Shown here one piece after another: positions 15,376 to 24,725 of a stretch of 35,132 bases of DNA. This stretch comes from Bradyrhizobium sp. LTSP885 (GTDB lineage: Bacteria; Pseudomonadota; Alphaproteobacteria; Rhizobiales; Xanthobacteraceae). Position 1 is the stretch's first letter; each line of letters begins with the position of its first letter. The position numbers and the translations under genes were made by a program. The stretch lies in the NCBI RefSeq assembly GCF_000938305.1, contig NZ_JYMT01000040.1, forward strand, positions 107,531 through 142,662. The letters run 5' to 3'. Under the pieces are notes generated by a model. That model had not been told where the DNA came from. It saw only the letters and a program-made list of their open reading frames with translations, and did no database searches.

Positions 15376-16623
15376 CTAATCCCGGATGCCGCCGTCGCTC
15401 TCGGACGGCGCAGCCTGGGCGATTTCCCCGGCGGCGACGTCGCCTGAGCCCGCCGTCTCCGCCAGGCGCGCCTCGGCCGTCTGCTTGACATGCACGGCGA
15501 GCGCCGGGACGCGTTCGATCAGGGCATGGAAATCCTGCGCATCGAGCGCCAAAAGCTTGGTTTTGCGCGTCGCCGTCACCGTGCCGGAGCGCTTGGTCCG
15601 CCGCAGCAGCGCGATCTCGCCGAAGAAGGTGCCGTCCGACAGGCGCACCCGCTGGCTCGGCAGATCGATCTCAACCTCGCCGGCGGTAATGAAATACATC
15701 GACGCCGCTGCGTCGCCCCGCCGCACCAGCACCTCGCCGGACTCGATGGTCTGCGCCCGCAGCAGGCGCATGATGTCGGCGATCTCGGCGGCCCCCAGAT
15801 GGGAAAACAGCGGCACCCGTGCCAGCATCCCCCAGGTCACGACGAAATCGCGGCGCCGAACCTCGTCGGCGAATGCCGTCGAGATGATCGCAACCGGAAG
15901 CGCGATCATGGCAAAGCCGACGACGATCGCGACCGCCGAGACCATCTTGCCGAGCGGCGTCACCGGCACCACGTCGCCATAGCCGACCGTGCCCAGCGTC
16001 ACGATCGCCCACCACATCGCCTGCGGGATGGTGCCGAACTTGTCCGGCTGCACCTTGTGCTCGATCGCATAGAGCAGCGATGCAAACAGCAGCACCGCGC
16101 CGGTCAGGATCACGAGGCAGCCGAACAGCGTGCGCCGCTCGGCATGCAGCGCCGCCAGCAGCGAGCGCATCGCCGGCGAATAGCGCACCAGCTTCAGGAA
16201 CGGCAGCATGCCGAACAGCACGAGCGCAGTCTTGTCGCCCGTGATCAGAGCAATCGCCGACGGCAGGAAGGCCAGCAGATCAATCAAGCCGAGGGTCGAG
16301 AGAACGTATTCGAGCCGCGCCCGCAACGGTGTCACGTCACGCAGCGAGTGACCGACGACGCTCCAGATCCGCGCGGCATATTCCAGCGCGAAGGCTATGA
16401 CCGCCGCGATTTCGATCGTGATGAACAGCGGGCCAAGCTGCGCGTCGAAGTCGGGCACCGAGGCCAGGATCGCCGCCAGCACGTCGACGACGATGATGGC
16501 GATGATCAGCCGGACGAACCGCGAGCCGACCGAATATGGCAGATGATCGTGCTCAAGCAGTTCGTAGAGACGGTCCCGCAAGTCCGGGTCGCTGATCGCA
16601 GGCTTGCCCGGAACCGTCGCCAC
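15376..16623 (-). CDS. Cyclic-nucleotide-gated potassium channel
   Basis: A 415-residue inner-membrane protein with six-helix architecture: segments near residues 36-55, 64-84, 106-127, 131-147, 168-186 and 225-250, the K+ selectivity filter TVGYGD (212-217) and pore helix AMWWAIVTLG. A cyclic-nucleotide-binding domain (about 270-385) follows, with the phosphate cassette FFGEIALL (333-340) and Arg345 in RSGTV, the residues that bind cAMP in MlotiK1 of Mesorhizobium loti. The S4-like helix has few positive charges, so gating by nucleotide rather than voltage is likely. The start is GTG at 16623, with GGAG overlapping the alaS stop region only 15 bp upstream, implying co-transcription with alaS. 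The C-terminus is an Ala/Glu/Ser-rich tail. Confidence 0.9.
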   Translation of the reverse strand: MATVPGKPAISDPDLRDRLYELLEHDHLPYSVGSRFVRLIIAIIVVDVLAAILASVPDFDAQLGPLFITIEIAAVIAFALEYAARIWSVVGHSLRDVTPLRARLEYVLSTLGLIDLLAFLPSAIALITGDKTALVLFGMLPFLKLVRYSPAMRSLLAALHAERRTLFGCLVILTGAVLLFASLLYAIEHKVQPDKFGTIPQAMWWAIVTLGTVGYGDVVPVTPLGKMVSAVAIVVGFAMIALPVAIISTAFADEVRRRDFVVTWGMLARVPLFSHLGAAEIADIMRLLRAQTIESGEVLVRRGDAAASMYFITAGEVEIDLPSQRVRLSDGTFFGEIALLRRTKRSGTVTATRKTKLLALDAQDFHALIERVPALAVHVKQTAEARLAETAGSGDVAAGEIAQAAPSESDGGIRD

Positions 16624-16638
16624 GCTGTGATTGCTCCG

Positions 16639-19323
16639 TCAGGCGCCCGCCGATGCTTGCTGAGCCATCGCCTGCTCGATCGCCGATAGCGCCGCGTTCG
16701 CCTTGGCCCCGTCGGGCCCTCCGGCCTGGGCCATGTCGGGACGGCCGCCGCCGCCCTTGCCACCGAGCGCTTCGGAGCCCTTGCGCACCAGCTCGACCGC
16801 GTTGAAGCGCGAGATGAGATCGGCGGTGACACCGACCACGATGCCGGCCTTGCCGTCCTCGGTGACGCCGACGATCGCAACCACGCCGGAGCCGATCTGC
16901 TTCTTGCCGTCGTCGACCAGGCTCTTCAGGTCCTTGGTCTCGACCCCCTCGACCGCGCGCGCCAGCAGCTTGACATTGCCGACCTCGCGGATATCAGGCG
17001 CCGCGCCATTCGACCCACCGCCGCCCATCGCGAGCTTCTTGCGCGCATCCGACAGGTCGCGCTCGAGCTTCTTGCGCTCCTCCATCAGCGCGGCGATGCG
17101 CGCCGGCACATCCTCGACGGTGGTGCGCAGCTCCTGTGCTGCGGTCTTGGCGAGCGCGATGGTGTCGTTGGCGTGCTTGCGCGCATGGCGGCCGGTCAGC
17201 GCCTCGATGCGGCGCACGCCCGAGGCCACCGCGCTCTCGCCGGTCACTGAGATCAGGCCGATGTCGCCGGTGCGGCGCACATGGGTGCCGCCGCAGAGCT
17301 CGACCGACCAGCCGAGCGCGTTCTGGCCGTGCTCGCGCGCACTCTTGCCCATCGAAACGACGCGAACCTCGTCGCCATATTTCTCGCCGAACAGCGCACG
17401 GGCGCCGGCCTCGCGGGCGTCATCGACGCCCATGATGCGGGTGGTGACCTCGTCATTTTCAAGCACGACATCGTTGGCGATGTCCTCGACGCGAGCGAGC
17501 TCTTCCGGCGTGATCGGCTTCGGATGTACGAAGTCGAAGCGCAGCCGATCGGGCGCGACCAGCGAGCCGCGCTGCGCGATGTGATCGCCAAGCACCTGGC
17601 GCAGCGCCTCATGCAGCAAATGCGTCGCCGAGTGGTGCGCGCGGATCGACGAACGCCTGTCGTGATCGACCACGAGCTGCAGTGCGGTGCCGACCTTCAG
17701 CGCCCCCTGCTCGACGGTGCCGAGATGCACGAAGAGATCGCCGACCTTCTTCTGCGTTTCGGTGACGCGGAACCTGACGCCCTCGCCGGTCAGCACGCCG
17801 GTGTCACCGACCTGGCCGCCGGACTCAGCGTAGAATGGCGTCTGGTTGAGCACGATCATGCCGGTCTCGCCGGACTTGAGGCCCTCGACCTCGGCGCCGT
17901 CTTTGAGCAGCGCGGTCACCGCGCCTTCCGCGGTCTCGGTCTCGTAACCCAGGAATTCGGTCGCGCCGAGCTTCTCGCGCAGCGGAAACCAGATTGCTTC
18001 GGTCGCAGCGTCTCCAGAGCCCGCCCAGGAGGCACGCGCCTTCACACGTTGCCGCTCCATCGCGTCGGTGAACGACGCCTGATCGACGCTGATGCCGCGC
18101 GACTTCAGCGCGTCCTGCGTCAGATCCAGCGGGAAGCCATAGGTGTCGTACAGCGTGAACGCGGTATCGCCGTCGAACATGTCGCCCTTTTTCAGGGAGG
18201 CGCTCTTCTCGTCGAGGATCGACAGGCCACGCACCAGCGTCTTGCGGAAGCGGGTCTCTTCCAGCCGCAGCGTCTCCTCGATCATCTTCTCCGCACGCAC
18301 CAGGTCCGGATAGGCCTGGCCCATCTCGCGGACCAGCGCCCAGACCAGGCGATGCATTAGCGGCTCCTGCGCGCCAAGCAACTGCGCGTGGCGCATCGCG
18401 CGGCGCATGATCCGGCGCAGCACATAGCCGCGGCCCTCGTTCGACGGCAGCACGCCATCGGCGACCAGGAAGGCCGACGAGCGCAGATGGTCGGCAATCA
18501 CCCGGTACGACGCGACGTTCTGCGCGTTCGGTCCGTGCCCGAGCGCGGATGAAGCGGCATCGATCAAATGGCGGAACAAATCGGTCTCGAACACGCTGTC
18601 GACGCCCTGCAGGATGCAGGCCATGCGTTCCAGGCCCATGCCGGTGTCGATCGAGGGACGCGGCAGCGGCACGCGCTCTTCCTTCGTCACCTGATCGAAC
18701 TGCATGAAGACCAGATTCCAGAATTCCAGGAAGCGGTCGCCGTCCTCCTCCGGGCTGCCCGGAGGCCCGCCCCAGATGTGCTCGCCGCGGTCGATGAATA
18801 TCTCCGAACACGGACCGCAGGGACCGGTATCGCCCGCGGCCCAGAAATTGTCCGAGGTCGCGATGCGGATGATGCGGTCGTCGGAGAAGCCGGCGATCTT
18901 CTTCCAGTAGAGCGCCGCCTCGTCGTCGTCGTGGTAGATGGTGACGAGCAGTTTGTCCTTGTTCAGCCCGAAATCCTTGGTGACAAGGTTCCAGGCGAGC
19001 TCGATCGCCCGCTCCTTGAAGTAATCGCCGAACGAGAAGTTGCCGAGCATCTCGAAGAAGGTGAGATGGCGCGCGGTGTAGCCGACATTGTCGAGGTCGT
19101 TGTGCTTGCCGCCGGCGCGGACGCATTTTTGCGACGTCGTGGCGCGCTGATAGGGGCGCTTCTCGATGCCGGTGAAGACGTTCTTGAACTGCACCATGCC
19201 GGCTGCCGTGAACATCAAGGTCGGGTCGTTGCGCGGCACCAGCGGCGACGACGCCACGATCTCGTGGCCATTGGCCGCGAAGTAGTTCAGAAAAGTCGAC
19301 CTGATGTCGCTGACGCTGCTCAT
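16639..19323 (-). CDS. alaS: Alanyl-tRNA synthetase
   Basis: Class II synthetase charging tRNA-Ala, cytoplasmic and essential. About 894 residues, full length. The catalytic core is at the N-terminus (SDIRSTFLNYFAANGHEIV, then TLMFTAAGMVQFKNVFTG). The editing domain has the zinc-binding HxxxH motif HHSATHLLHEAL and the CGGTHV motif with Cys and His. The C-terminal C-Ala oligomerisation domain has the GGKGGGGRPDMAQAGG signature. ATG 19323 aligns best with the family start; an ATG two codons upstream (19329) is possible, and neither has a strong ribosome site. The gene is divergent from the glycine-cleavage operon and followed after 15 bp by the channel gene. Confidence 0.97.
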   Translation of the reverse strand: MSSVSDIRSTFLNYFAANGHEIVASSPLVPRNDPTLMFTAAGMVQFKNVFTGIEKRPYQRATTSQKCVRAGGKHNDLDNVGYTARHLTFFEMLGNFSFGDYFKERAIELAWNLVTKDFGLNKDKLLVTIYHDDDEAALYWKKIAGFSDDRIIRIATSDNFWAAGDTGPCGPCSEIFIDRGEHIWGGPPGSPEEDGDRFLEFWNLVFMQFDQVTKEERVPLPRPSIDTGMGLERMACILQGVDSVFETDLFRHLIDAASSALGHGPNAQNVASYRVIADHLRSSAFLVADGVLPSNEGRGYVLRRIMRRAMRHAQLLGAQEPLMHRLVWALVREMGQAYPDLVRAEKMIEETLRLEETRFRKTLVRGLSILDEKSASLKKGDMFDGDTAFTLYDTYGFPLDLTQDALKSRGISVDQASFTDAMERQRVKARASWAGSGDAATEAIWFPLREKLGATEFLGYETETAEGAVTALLKDGAEVEGLKSGETGMIVLNQTPFYAESGGQVGDTGVLTGEGVRFRVTETQKKVGDLFVHLGTVEQGALKVGTALQLVVDHDRRSSIRAHHSATHLLHEALRQVLGDHIAQRGSLVAPDRLRFDFVHPKPITPEELARVEDIANDVVLENDEVTTRIMGVDDAREAGARALFGEKYGDEVRVVSMGKSAREHGQNALGWSVELCGGTHVRRTGDIGLISVTGESAVASGVRRIEALTGRHARKHANDTIALAKTAAQELRTTVEDVPARIAALMEERKKLERDLSDARKKLAMGGGGSNGAAPDIREVGNVKLLARAVEGVETKDLKSLVDDGKKQIGSGVVAIVGVTEDGKAGIVVGVTADLISRFNAVELVRKGSEALGGKGGGGRPDMAQAGGPDGAKANAALSAIEQAMAQQASAGA

Positions 19324-19454
19324 GTTCATCCAATCGGGAAAATGGACCGGATCAGGCGCAAAATAACGCCAATTCCGGCCGAACGCTTTTAGACAAGGTG
19401 GACGACGGTGTCCAGAAACTGTGCAGGCGGATCATGGACTTGCCGCAGCAGCAC

Positions 19455-19502
19455 AAAGCCCGTTGATAGCAAAGCCCGTTGATAGCAAAGCCCGTTGATA
19501 GC
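19455..19502. repeat. Perfect 16-bp tandem repeat, three units
   Basis: AAAGCCCGTTGATAGC occurs three times head to tail without mismatch (19455-19470, 19471-19486, 19487-19502), between alaS and the glycine riboswitch. Perfect identity suggests recent slippage. Confidence 0.95.
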
Positions 19503-19515
19503 AGCGACAGCCGCG

Positions 19516-19544
19516 TTGACAGCCTTGGCGCCGCCGTGTTTCTT
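19516..19544 (+). promoter_or_regulatory. Candidate promoter for the gcv operon
   Basis: TTGACA at 19516-19521 is a perfect -35 box. At the usual 17-bp spacing the -10 position reads TTTCTT, a poor match. It lies just upstream of the riboswitch, the expected place. Confidence 0.4.
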
Positions 19545-19560
19545 TCCTACCTGTTGTTAA

Positions 19561-19727
19561 GTCACGTCGGGAGAGACCGGCCTTGCGCCGGCGCCGAAGG
19601 AGCAACCGCCCCGGAAACTCTCAGGCAAACGGACCGCGTGACGTCTGACATCTGGAAAGAGGCGCCTAAGGGCTTTGCCCTGACGCGTCCGCCGACGGGA
19701 TAATACTCTCAGGCACAGCGACAGATG
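19561..19727 (+). promoter_or_regulatory. Tandem glycine riboswitch (two aptamers)
   Basis: Aptamer 1 spans 19561-19642: P1 is GTCACG paired with CGTGAC, and it holds the conserved GGGAGAG, GCCGAAGGAGCAA and AACTCTCAGGCAAA blocks followed by GGAC. Aptamer 2 spans 19649-19727: P1 is CATCTG paired with CAGATG, with GGAAAGAG, CCGACGGGATAAT and ACTCTCAGGCA. The linker is 6 nt. This is the classic tandem arrangement that in other bacteria turns on glycine cleavage genes when glycine is high. The first gene downstream is gcvT. A small hairpin, GGGGA/TCCCC (19750-19765), between the aptamers and the ribosome site could be part of the expression platform. Confidence 0.96.
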
Positions 19728-19788
19728 GGGCTTTCTGCAGGTTTCTCAAGGGGAAATAGGTCCCCGGTGGAACCGCGAGGGCCCTGTG

Positions 19789-20934
19789 ATGCTTGCGAGC
19801 GACAATTCCCCGCTGAAAAAGACCCCGTTGCACGCACTGCATGTGGCGCGCGGCGCCAGGATGGTGCCGTTCGCCGGCTACGACATGCCGGTGCAGTACC
19901 CGGCCGGTGTCCTCAAGGAGCATCTGCACACACGCTCCCATGCCGGCCTGTTCGACGTCTCCCATATGGGCCAGCTCGCGCTGCGACCGAAATCCGGAAA
20001 GTTGGTCGACGCGGCTCTGGCGCTGGAAAGACTGGTGCCGCAGGACATCCTCGGTATCGCGCCGGGGCGGCAGCGCTACGCGCAATTCACCAACAACGAC
20101 GGCGGCCTGCTCGACGACCTCATGGTCGCGAATTTCGGCGATCATTTGTTCCTGGTGGTCAATGCAGCCTGCAAAACGGAGGACGAGGCCCATCTCCGCG
20201 CGCACCTCTCGGACAGCTGCGAGATCGTGTCGATGCCCGACCGTGCGTTGATCGCGCTGCAGGGACCCAAGGCCGAATCGGCGCTGGCGAAACTTTGTGC
20301 AGATGTCGGCGCGATGAAATTCATGGATACCGGCCCGCGCCGCCTCGGTGACATCGATTGCTTCGTGTCGCGCTCAGGCTACACCGGCGAAGACGGCTTT
20401 GAGATCTCCGTTCCATCAGACAAGGCCGAGGCGCTGGCCACCGCGCTGCTCGACAATCCCGACGTGCTGCCGATCGGGCTCGGTGCGCGCGACAGCCTGC
20501 GGCTGGAAGCCGGGCTCTGCCTCTATGGCCACGACATCGACACCACGACGACGCCGGTGGAAGGCGCGCTGGAATGGTCGGTGCAAAAAGTCCGCCGCAG
20601 CGGCAGCGCCCGTGCCGGTGGATTCCCGGGCGCCGACAAGATCCTCGCGCAGTTCGCGCAAGGCGCAGCCCGCCGCCGCGTCGGCTTGAGGCCGGATGGC
20701 CGCGCACCGGTGCGGGAAGGCGCATCGCTGTTCGCCGATGCCAACTCCGCCGAGCCAATCGGCAAGGTGACCTCAGGCGGCTTCGGCCCAAGCCTTAATG
20801 CACCGGTTGCGATGGGCTATCTGCCCACTTCCCTCTCCTCCGTCGGCACCACCGTATTCGCCGAAGTCCGCGGCCAGCGGCTGCCGCTCAAGGTCGCCGC
20901 CATGCCCTTCGTCCCCAACACCTATAAACGCTAG
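19789..20934 (+). CDS. gcvT: Glycine cleavage system T protein (aminomethyltransferase)
   Basis: Transfers the aminomethyl carbon of glycine from the lipoylated H protein to tetrahydrofolate, releasing ammonia. 381 residues, normal length. The N-terminus has KKTPLHALHVARGARMVPFAGYDMPVQY and then HTRSHAGLFDVSHMGQL, typical of GcvT. The folate-site region is SRSGYTGEDGFEIS, and the C-terminal domain contains GKVTSGGFGPSLNAPVAMGY. The ATG at 19789 has GAGGG upstream; a GTG one codon earlier is possible. First gene of gcvTHP, with gcvH 9 bp after its stop, and controlled by the riboswitch. Confidence 0.97.
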   Translation: MLASDNSPLKKTPLHALHVARGARMVPFAGYDMPVQYPAGVLKEHLHTRSHAGLFDVSHMGQLALRPKSGKLVDAALALERLVPQDILGIAPGRQRYAQFTNNDGGLLDDLMVANFGDHLFLVVNAACKTEDEAHLRAHLSDSCEIVSMPDRALIALQGPKAESALAKLCADVGAMKFMDTGPRRLGDIDCFVSRSGYTGEDGFEISVPSDKAEALATALLDNPDVLPIGLGARDSLRLEAGLCLYGHDIDTTTTPVEGALEWSVQKVRRSGSARAGGFPGADKILAQFAQGAARRRVGLRPDGRAPVREGASLFADANSAEPIGKVTSGGFGPSLNAPVAMGYLPTSLSSVGTTVFAEVRGQRLPLKVAAMPFVPNTYKR

Positions 20935-20943
20935 AGGACAACA

Positions 20944-21309
20944 ATGACGACGCTGTACACGTCCGACCACGAATGGCTCCACATTGAGGGCGATGTCGCC
21001 ACCATCGGCATCACCGACTACGCGCAATCGCAACTCGGCGACGTCGTGTTCGTCGAACTGCCCAAGGTCGGCCGCAGCCTGAAGAAGGCTGAGGCCGCCG
21101 CCGTCGTCGAATCCGTCAAGGCGGCTTCCGACGTCTATGCGCCGATCACCGGCGACGTGCTCGAGGTCAACGAGGCGCTCGCGGCCGAGCCTGCATTGGT
21201 CAATTCGGACGCCGGCGGCAAGGCGTGGTTCTTCAAGCTGAAGATCGCTGACAAGAGCGAGCTCGGCGGCCTGATGGACGAGGCCGCCTACGCCGCGCAC
21301 ATTGCGTAA
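20944..21309 (+). CDS. gcvH: Glycine cleavage system H protein (lipoyl carrier)
   Basis: A 121-residue lipoyl carrier that shuttles the aminomethyl group between the P and T proteins. The lipoylation site is Lys59 within VVESVKAASDVYAPITG, the family signature. The N-terminal SDHEWLHIEGDVATIGITDYAQ and C-terminal GGKAWFFKLKI are typical. GAGGACAAC just before the ATG gives a ribosome site. It lies between gcvT and gcvP with 9- and 10-bp gaps. Confidence 0.97.
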   Translation: MTTLYTSDHEWLHIEGDVATIGITDYAQSQLGDVVFVELPKVGRSLKKAEAAAVVESVKAASDVYAPITGDVLEVNEALAAEPALVNSDAGGKAWFFKLKIADKSELGGLMDEAAYAAHIA

Positions 21310-21319
21310 GGATCATCCC

Positions 21320-24193
21320 ATGAACGCGCCCTTCAAGCCGACCAACGACGCCGCCACCGATTTCGTCCGCCGCCACATCGGCCCCTCGCCGCGCGACGTC
21401 AACGCGATGCTGGAGACGGTCGGCGCTGCGAGCCTGCAAGTGCTGATGAGCGAGACGCTGCCGTCCTCGATCCGGCAGCAGGCGCCGCTCGATCTCGGGC
21501 GTGCGCTGAGCGAAACCGAGGCGCTCGCACATATGGATGCGCTCGCCGCGCAGAACCAGGTGTTCACCTCGCTGATCGGCCAGGGCTATTCGGGCACCAT
21601 CCTGCCCGCGGTGATCCAGCGCAACATCCTGGAGAATCCGGCGTGGTACACCGCCTACACGCCGTATCAGCCGGAGATCAGCCAGGGCCGGCTGGAAGCG
21701 CTGTTCAACTTCCAGACCATGATCTGCGATCTCACCGGGCTCGACGTCGCCAACGCCTCGCTGCTCGATGAAGCGACCGCGGCGGCCGAAGCGATGGCGC
21801 TTGCCGAGCGTCATTCGCAGGTGAAGGCGACGGCCTTCTTCGTCGACAAGGAGGTGCATCCGCAGACGCTCGCGGTGATGCGCACCCGCGCCGAGCCGCT
21901 GGGCTGGACGCTGGTCGTCGGCGATCCCCTGACCGATCTCGACAACACCGATGTGCTCGGTGCCCTGCTGCAATATCCTGCTACCTCGGGTGCGGTGCGC
22001 GACCTCCGGCCCGCCATCGCATCGCTGCGCGCCAAGGGTGCGCTTGCGATCGTCGCAGCCGACCTGCTGGCGCTGACGCTGATCACCTCGCCCGGCGAGC
22101 TCGGCGCCGACATCGCGGTCGGCTCGGCACAGCGGTTTGGCGTGCCTATGGGTTATGGCGGTCCGCATGCCGCCTACATGGCGGTGCGCGACACGCTGAA
22201 GCGCTCGCTGCCCGGCCGCATCGTCGGCCTGTCGGTGGATTCACGGGGCGCACCTGCCTATCGCCTCGCGCTGCAAACCCGCGAGCAGCACATCCGCCGC
22301 GAAAAGGCGACCTCCAACATCTGTACCGCGCAGGTGCTGCTCGCCGTGATCGCCTCGATGTATGCGGTCTATCATGGCCCGGAGGGCCTGACGCACATCG
22401 CACGCGGCGTGCATCGCCGCGCCGCGGTGCTCGCGGCCGGCCTGCGCAAGCTCGGCTTTGCCCCCACGAGCGAGGCGTTCTTCGACACCGTGACCGTCGA
22501 CGCCGGTGCGCGGCAGAACGAGCTGATCGCCCGCGCGCTTGCCGAACGGATCAATTTGCGGATCGGCGAGACGACGCTCGGTATCGCGGTCGACGAGACC
22601 ACGACATCGGAGACAGTCGAGGCCGTGTGGCGCGTATTCGGCGGCAAGCTTAGCTATGCCGATATCGAGGCCGGTGCACACGAGGCATTGCCGAAGGACC
22701 TGAAGCGCACCAGCGCTTTCCTGACCCATCCCGTGTTCAACACGCACCGCTCCGAGACCGAGCTGTTGCGCTACATGCGCAAGCTCAGCGATCGCGACCT
22801 CGCGCTCGACCGCGCGATGATCCCACTCGGCTCCTGCACCATGAAGCTGAACGCCACCACCGAAATGATCCCCCTGACCTGGCCGGCATTCGGCAATCTG
22901 CATCCGTTCGCACCGGCGGATCAGGCCAAGGGCTACCACGCGCTGTTCAAGCGGCTGGAGCAGTGGCTGTGCGACATCACCGGCTACGACGCGATCTCAC
23001 TGCAGCCGAATTCCGGCGCGCAAGGCGAATATGCCGGCCTGCTTGCGATCCGCGGCTATCACGTTGCGCGCGGCGAGCCGCACCGCAAGGTCTGCCTGAT
23101 CCCCTCTTCCGCGCACGGCACCAATCCGGCCTCCGCTGCGATGGTCGGCATGGATGTCGTGGTGGTTGCGTGCGACGCGCGTGGCGACGTCGACGTCAAC
23201 GATCTTCGCACCAAGGCCGAGAAGCATTCGGCCAATCTCGCTGCCGTGATGATCACCTATCCCTCAACGCATGGCGTGTTCGAGGAGCACATCCGCGAGA
23301 TCTGCGACCTCGTCCACGCCAACGGCGGACAGGTCTATCTCGACGGCGCCAACATGAATGCGCAGGTCGGTCTGTCCCGGCCCGGCGATTACGGCGCCGA
23401 TGTCAGCCATCTCAATCTGCACAAGACCTTCTGTATCCCGCATGGCGGCGGCGGCCCCGGCATGGGCCCGATCGGCGTAAGAGCGCATCTTGCGCTCTAT
23501 CTGCCCGGCCATCCCGCAACCGACAGCGAAATTCCGCATCCGGTCGGCCCGGTGTCGGCCGCGCCGTTCGGCTCGGCATCGATCCTGACCATCTCCTACA
23601 TCTACATCCTGATGATGGGCGGCGAAGGTCTCACGCGCGCCACCGAGGTCGCCATCCTGAATGCCAACTACATCGCGGACAGGCTGCAGCCGCACTTCCC
23701 GGTGCTGTATCGCAACGCCAAGGGCCGCGTCGCGCATGAGTGCATCGTCGACCCGCGGGCGCTGAAGACGACCAGCGGCGTCACCGTCGACGACATCGCC
23801 AAGCGGCTGATCGATTACGGCTTTCACGCTCCGACCATGAGCTTCCCGGTCGCCGGCACGCTGATGATCGAACCGACCGAGTCGGAATCGAAGGCCGAGA
23901 TCGACCGCTTCTGCGACGCCATGATCGCGATCCGCAACGAAATTACCGAGGTCGAGAACGGCCGCTGGAAGATCGAGGCCTCGCCGCTGCGGCACGCGCC
24001 GCATACCGTGCACGACATCGCCGACGACGGCTGGAACAGGGCCTATACCCGCGCCGAAGGTTGCTTCCCGGCCGGCTCCTCGCGTAACGACAAATACTGG
24101 AGCCCGGTCGGCCGCGTCGACAATGTCTATGGCGATCGCAACCTGGTATGCTCGTGCCCGCCGATCGAGGATTACGCGCAGGCGGCGGAGTAG
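21320..24193 (+). CDS. gcvP: Glycine dehydrogenase (decarboxylating), P protein
   Basis: PLP enzyme that decarboxylates glycine and loads the aminomethyl group on the H protein. 957 residues, so it is the single-chain fused form (N- and C-terminal halves in one polypeptide), as in E. coli. The N-terminal start FVRRHIGPSPRDVNAML is typical; the PLP lysine is Lys702 in LHKTFCIPHGGGGPG, and PNSGAQGEYAGLLAIRGYH and GTNPASAAM lie upstream of it. AAGGAT precedes the ATG at 21320. Last gene of the gcv set; a thioesterase gene follows after 26 bp. Confidence 0.97.
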   Translation: MNAPFKPTNDAATDFVRRHIGPSPRDVNAMLETVGAASLQVLMSETLPSSIRQQAPLDLGRALSETEALAHMDALAAQNQVFTSLIGQGYSGTILPAVIQRNILENPAWYTAYTPYQPEISQGRLEALFNFQTMICDLTGLDVANASLLDEATAAAEAMALAERHSQVKATAFFVDKEVHPQTLAVMRTRAEPLGWTLVVGDPLTDLDNTDVLGALLQYPATSGAVRDLRPAIASLRAKGALAIVAADLLALTLITSPGELGADIAVGSAQRFGVPMGYGGPHAAYMAVRDTLKRSLPGRIVGLSVDSRGAPAYRLALQTREQHIRREKATSNICTAQVLLAVIASMYAVYHGPEGLTHIARGVHRRAAVLAAGLRKLGFAPTSEAFFDTVTVDAGARQNELIARALAERINLRIGETTLGIAVDETTTSETVEAVWRVFGGKLSYADIEAGAHEALPKDLKRTSAFLTHPVFNTHRSETELLRYMRKLSDRDLALDRAMIPLGSCTMKLNATTEMIPLTWPAFGNLHPFAPADQAKGYHALFKRLEQWLCDITGYDAISLQPNSGAQGEYAGLLAIRGYHVARGEPHRKVCLIPSSAHGTNPASAAMVGMDVVVVACDARGDVDVNDLRTKAEKHSANLAAVMITYPSTHGVFEEHIREICDLVHANGGQVYLDGANMNAQVGLSRPGDYGADVSHLNLHKTFCIPHGGGGPGMGPIGVRAHLALYLPGHPATDSEIPHPVGPVSAAPFGSASILTISYIYILMMGGEGLTRATEVAILNANYIADRLQPHFPVLYRNAKGRVAHECIVDPRALKTTSGVTVDDIAKRLIDYGFHAPTMSFPVAGTLMIEPTESESKAEIDRFCDAMIAIRNEITEVENGRWKIEASPLRHAPHTVHDIADDGWNRAYTRAEGCFPAGSSRNDKYWSPVGRVDNVYGDRNLVCSCPPIEDYAQAAE

Positions 24194-24219
24194 CGCAGGC
24201 GCGATCGGGACATAGAAAC

Positions 24220-24651
24220 ATGCGCCAGGAGTTCTGGTTTCATTTCCCGTTTCGCGTCCGCTATTCCGAGGTCGACGCGCAGGCCGTGGTGTTCAACGCC
24301 CACTATCTGACCTACTTCGACACGGCGATAACAGAGTATTTTCGCGCCCTCGGCTATGACTACCTCGGCGAGGTCACGCGGACCGGGATCGACTTCCACA
24401 CGGTGAAGTCGGTCGTCGAATACAAGGCGCCGATCCGGTTCGACGAGGAGATCGACGTCTGCGTGCGGGTGGCACGGATCGGCCGATCGTCGATCACGCT
24501 TGCGCTTGCGATCTTCGCCAAGGGCTCGGAGGATATTCGTGCGACCGGAGAGATCGTCTGGGTCGCGACCGACCAGAAGACACATCAATCGGTCGCTGTG
24601 ACGGAGGCGTTGCGGAAGCTGATTGCGAGCCGGGAAAAGGCCCATGCTTAG
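24220..24651 (+). CDS. Hotdog-fold acyl-CoA thioesterase, YbgC/4HBT family
   Basis: A 143-residue cytoplasmic single-hotdog thioesterase. The family active-site helix region is YSEVDAQAVVFNAHYLTYFD, with catalytic Asp19 and the typical aromatic/Asp spacing, followed by VVEYKAPIRFDEEIDV. It hydrolyses acyl-CoA or acyl-ACP thioesters in relatives; the substrate here is unknown. It may be co-transcribed with gcvTHP (26 bp gap), though no functional link is apparent. The frame extends upstream into gcvP; the ATG at 24220 aligns with the family start. Downstream, ATCCCA/TGGGAT (24671-24686) could end transcription. Confidence 0.9.
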   Translation: MRQEFWFHFPFRVRYSEVDAQAVVFNAHYLTYFDTAITEYFRALGYDYLGEVTRTGIDFHTVKSVVEYKAPIRFDEEIDVCVRVARIGRSSITLALAIFAKGSEDIRATGEIVWVATDQKTHQSVAVTEALRKLIASREKAHA

Positions 24652-24670
24652 GGTGAGACACGCGAGCGCA

Positions 24671-24686
24671 ATCCCAGTTTTGGGAT
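24671..24686. terminator. Hairpin between convergent genes
   Basis: ATCCCA and TGGGAT pair around GTTT, between the thioesterase stop (24651) and the DUF1835-like stop (24726). Possibly a bidirectional terminator; the stem is short and no strong T-run follows. Confidence 0.4.
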
Positions 24687-24725
24687 AGTTCGCGCACCGA
24701 TCCCATCCCATACCGATCTCACGCG

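Noticed and set aside
17825..19333. A 502-codon open frame on the minus strand
   Set aside because: Lies in another frame of alaS with Arg/His-rich shadow composition.
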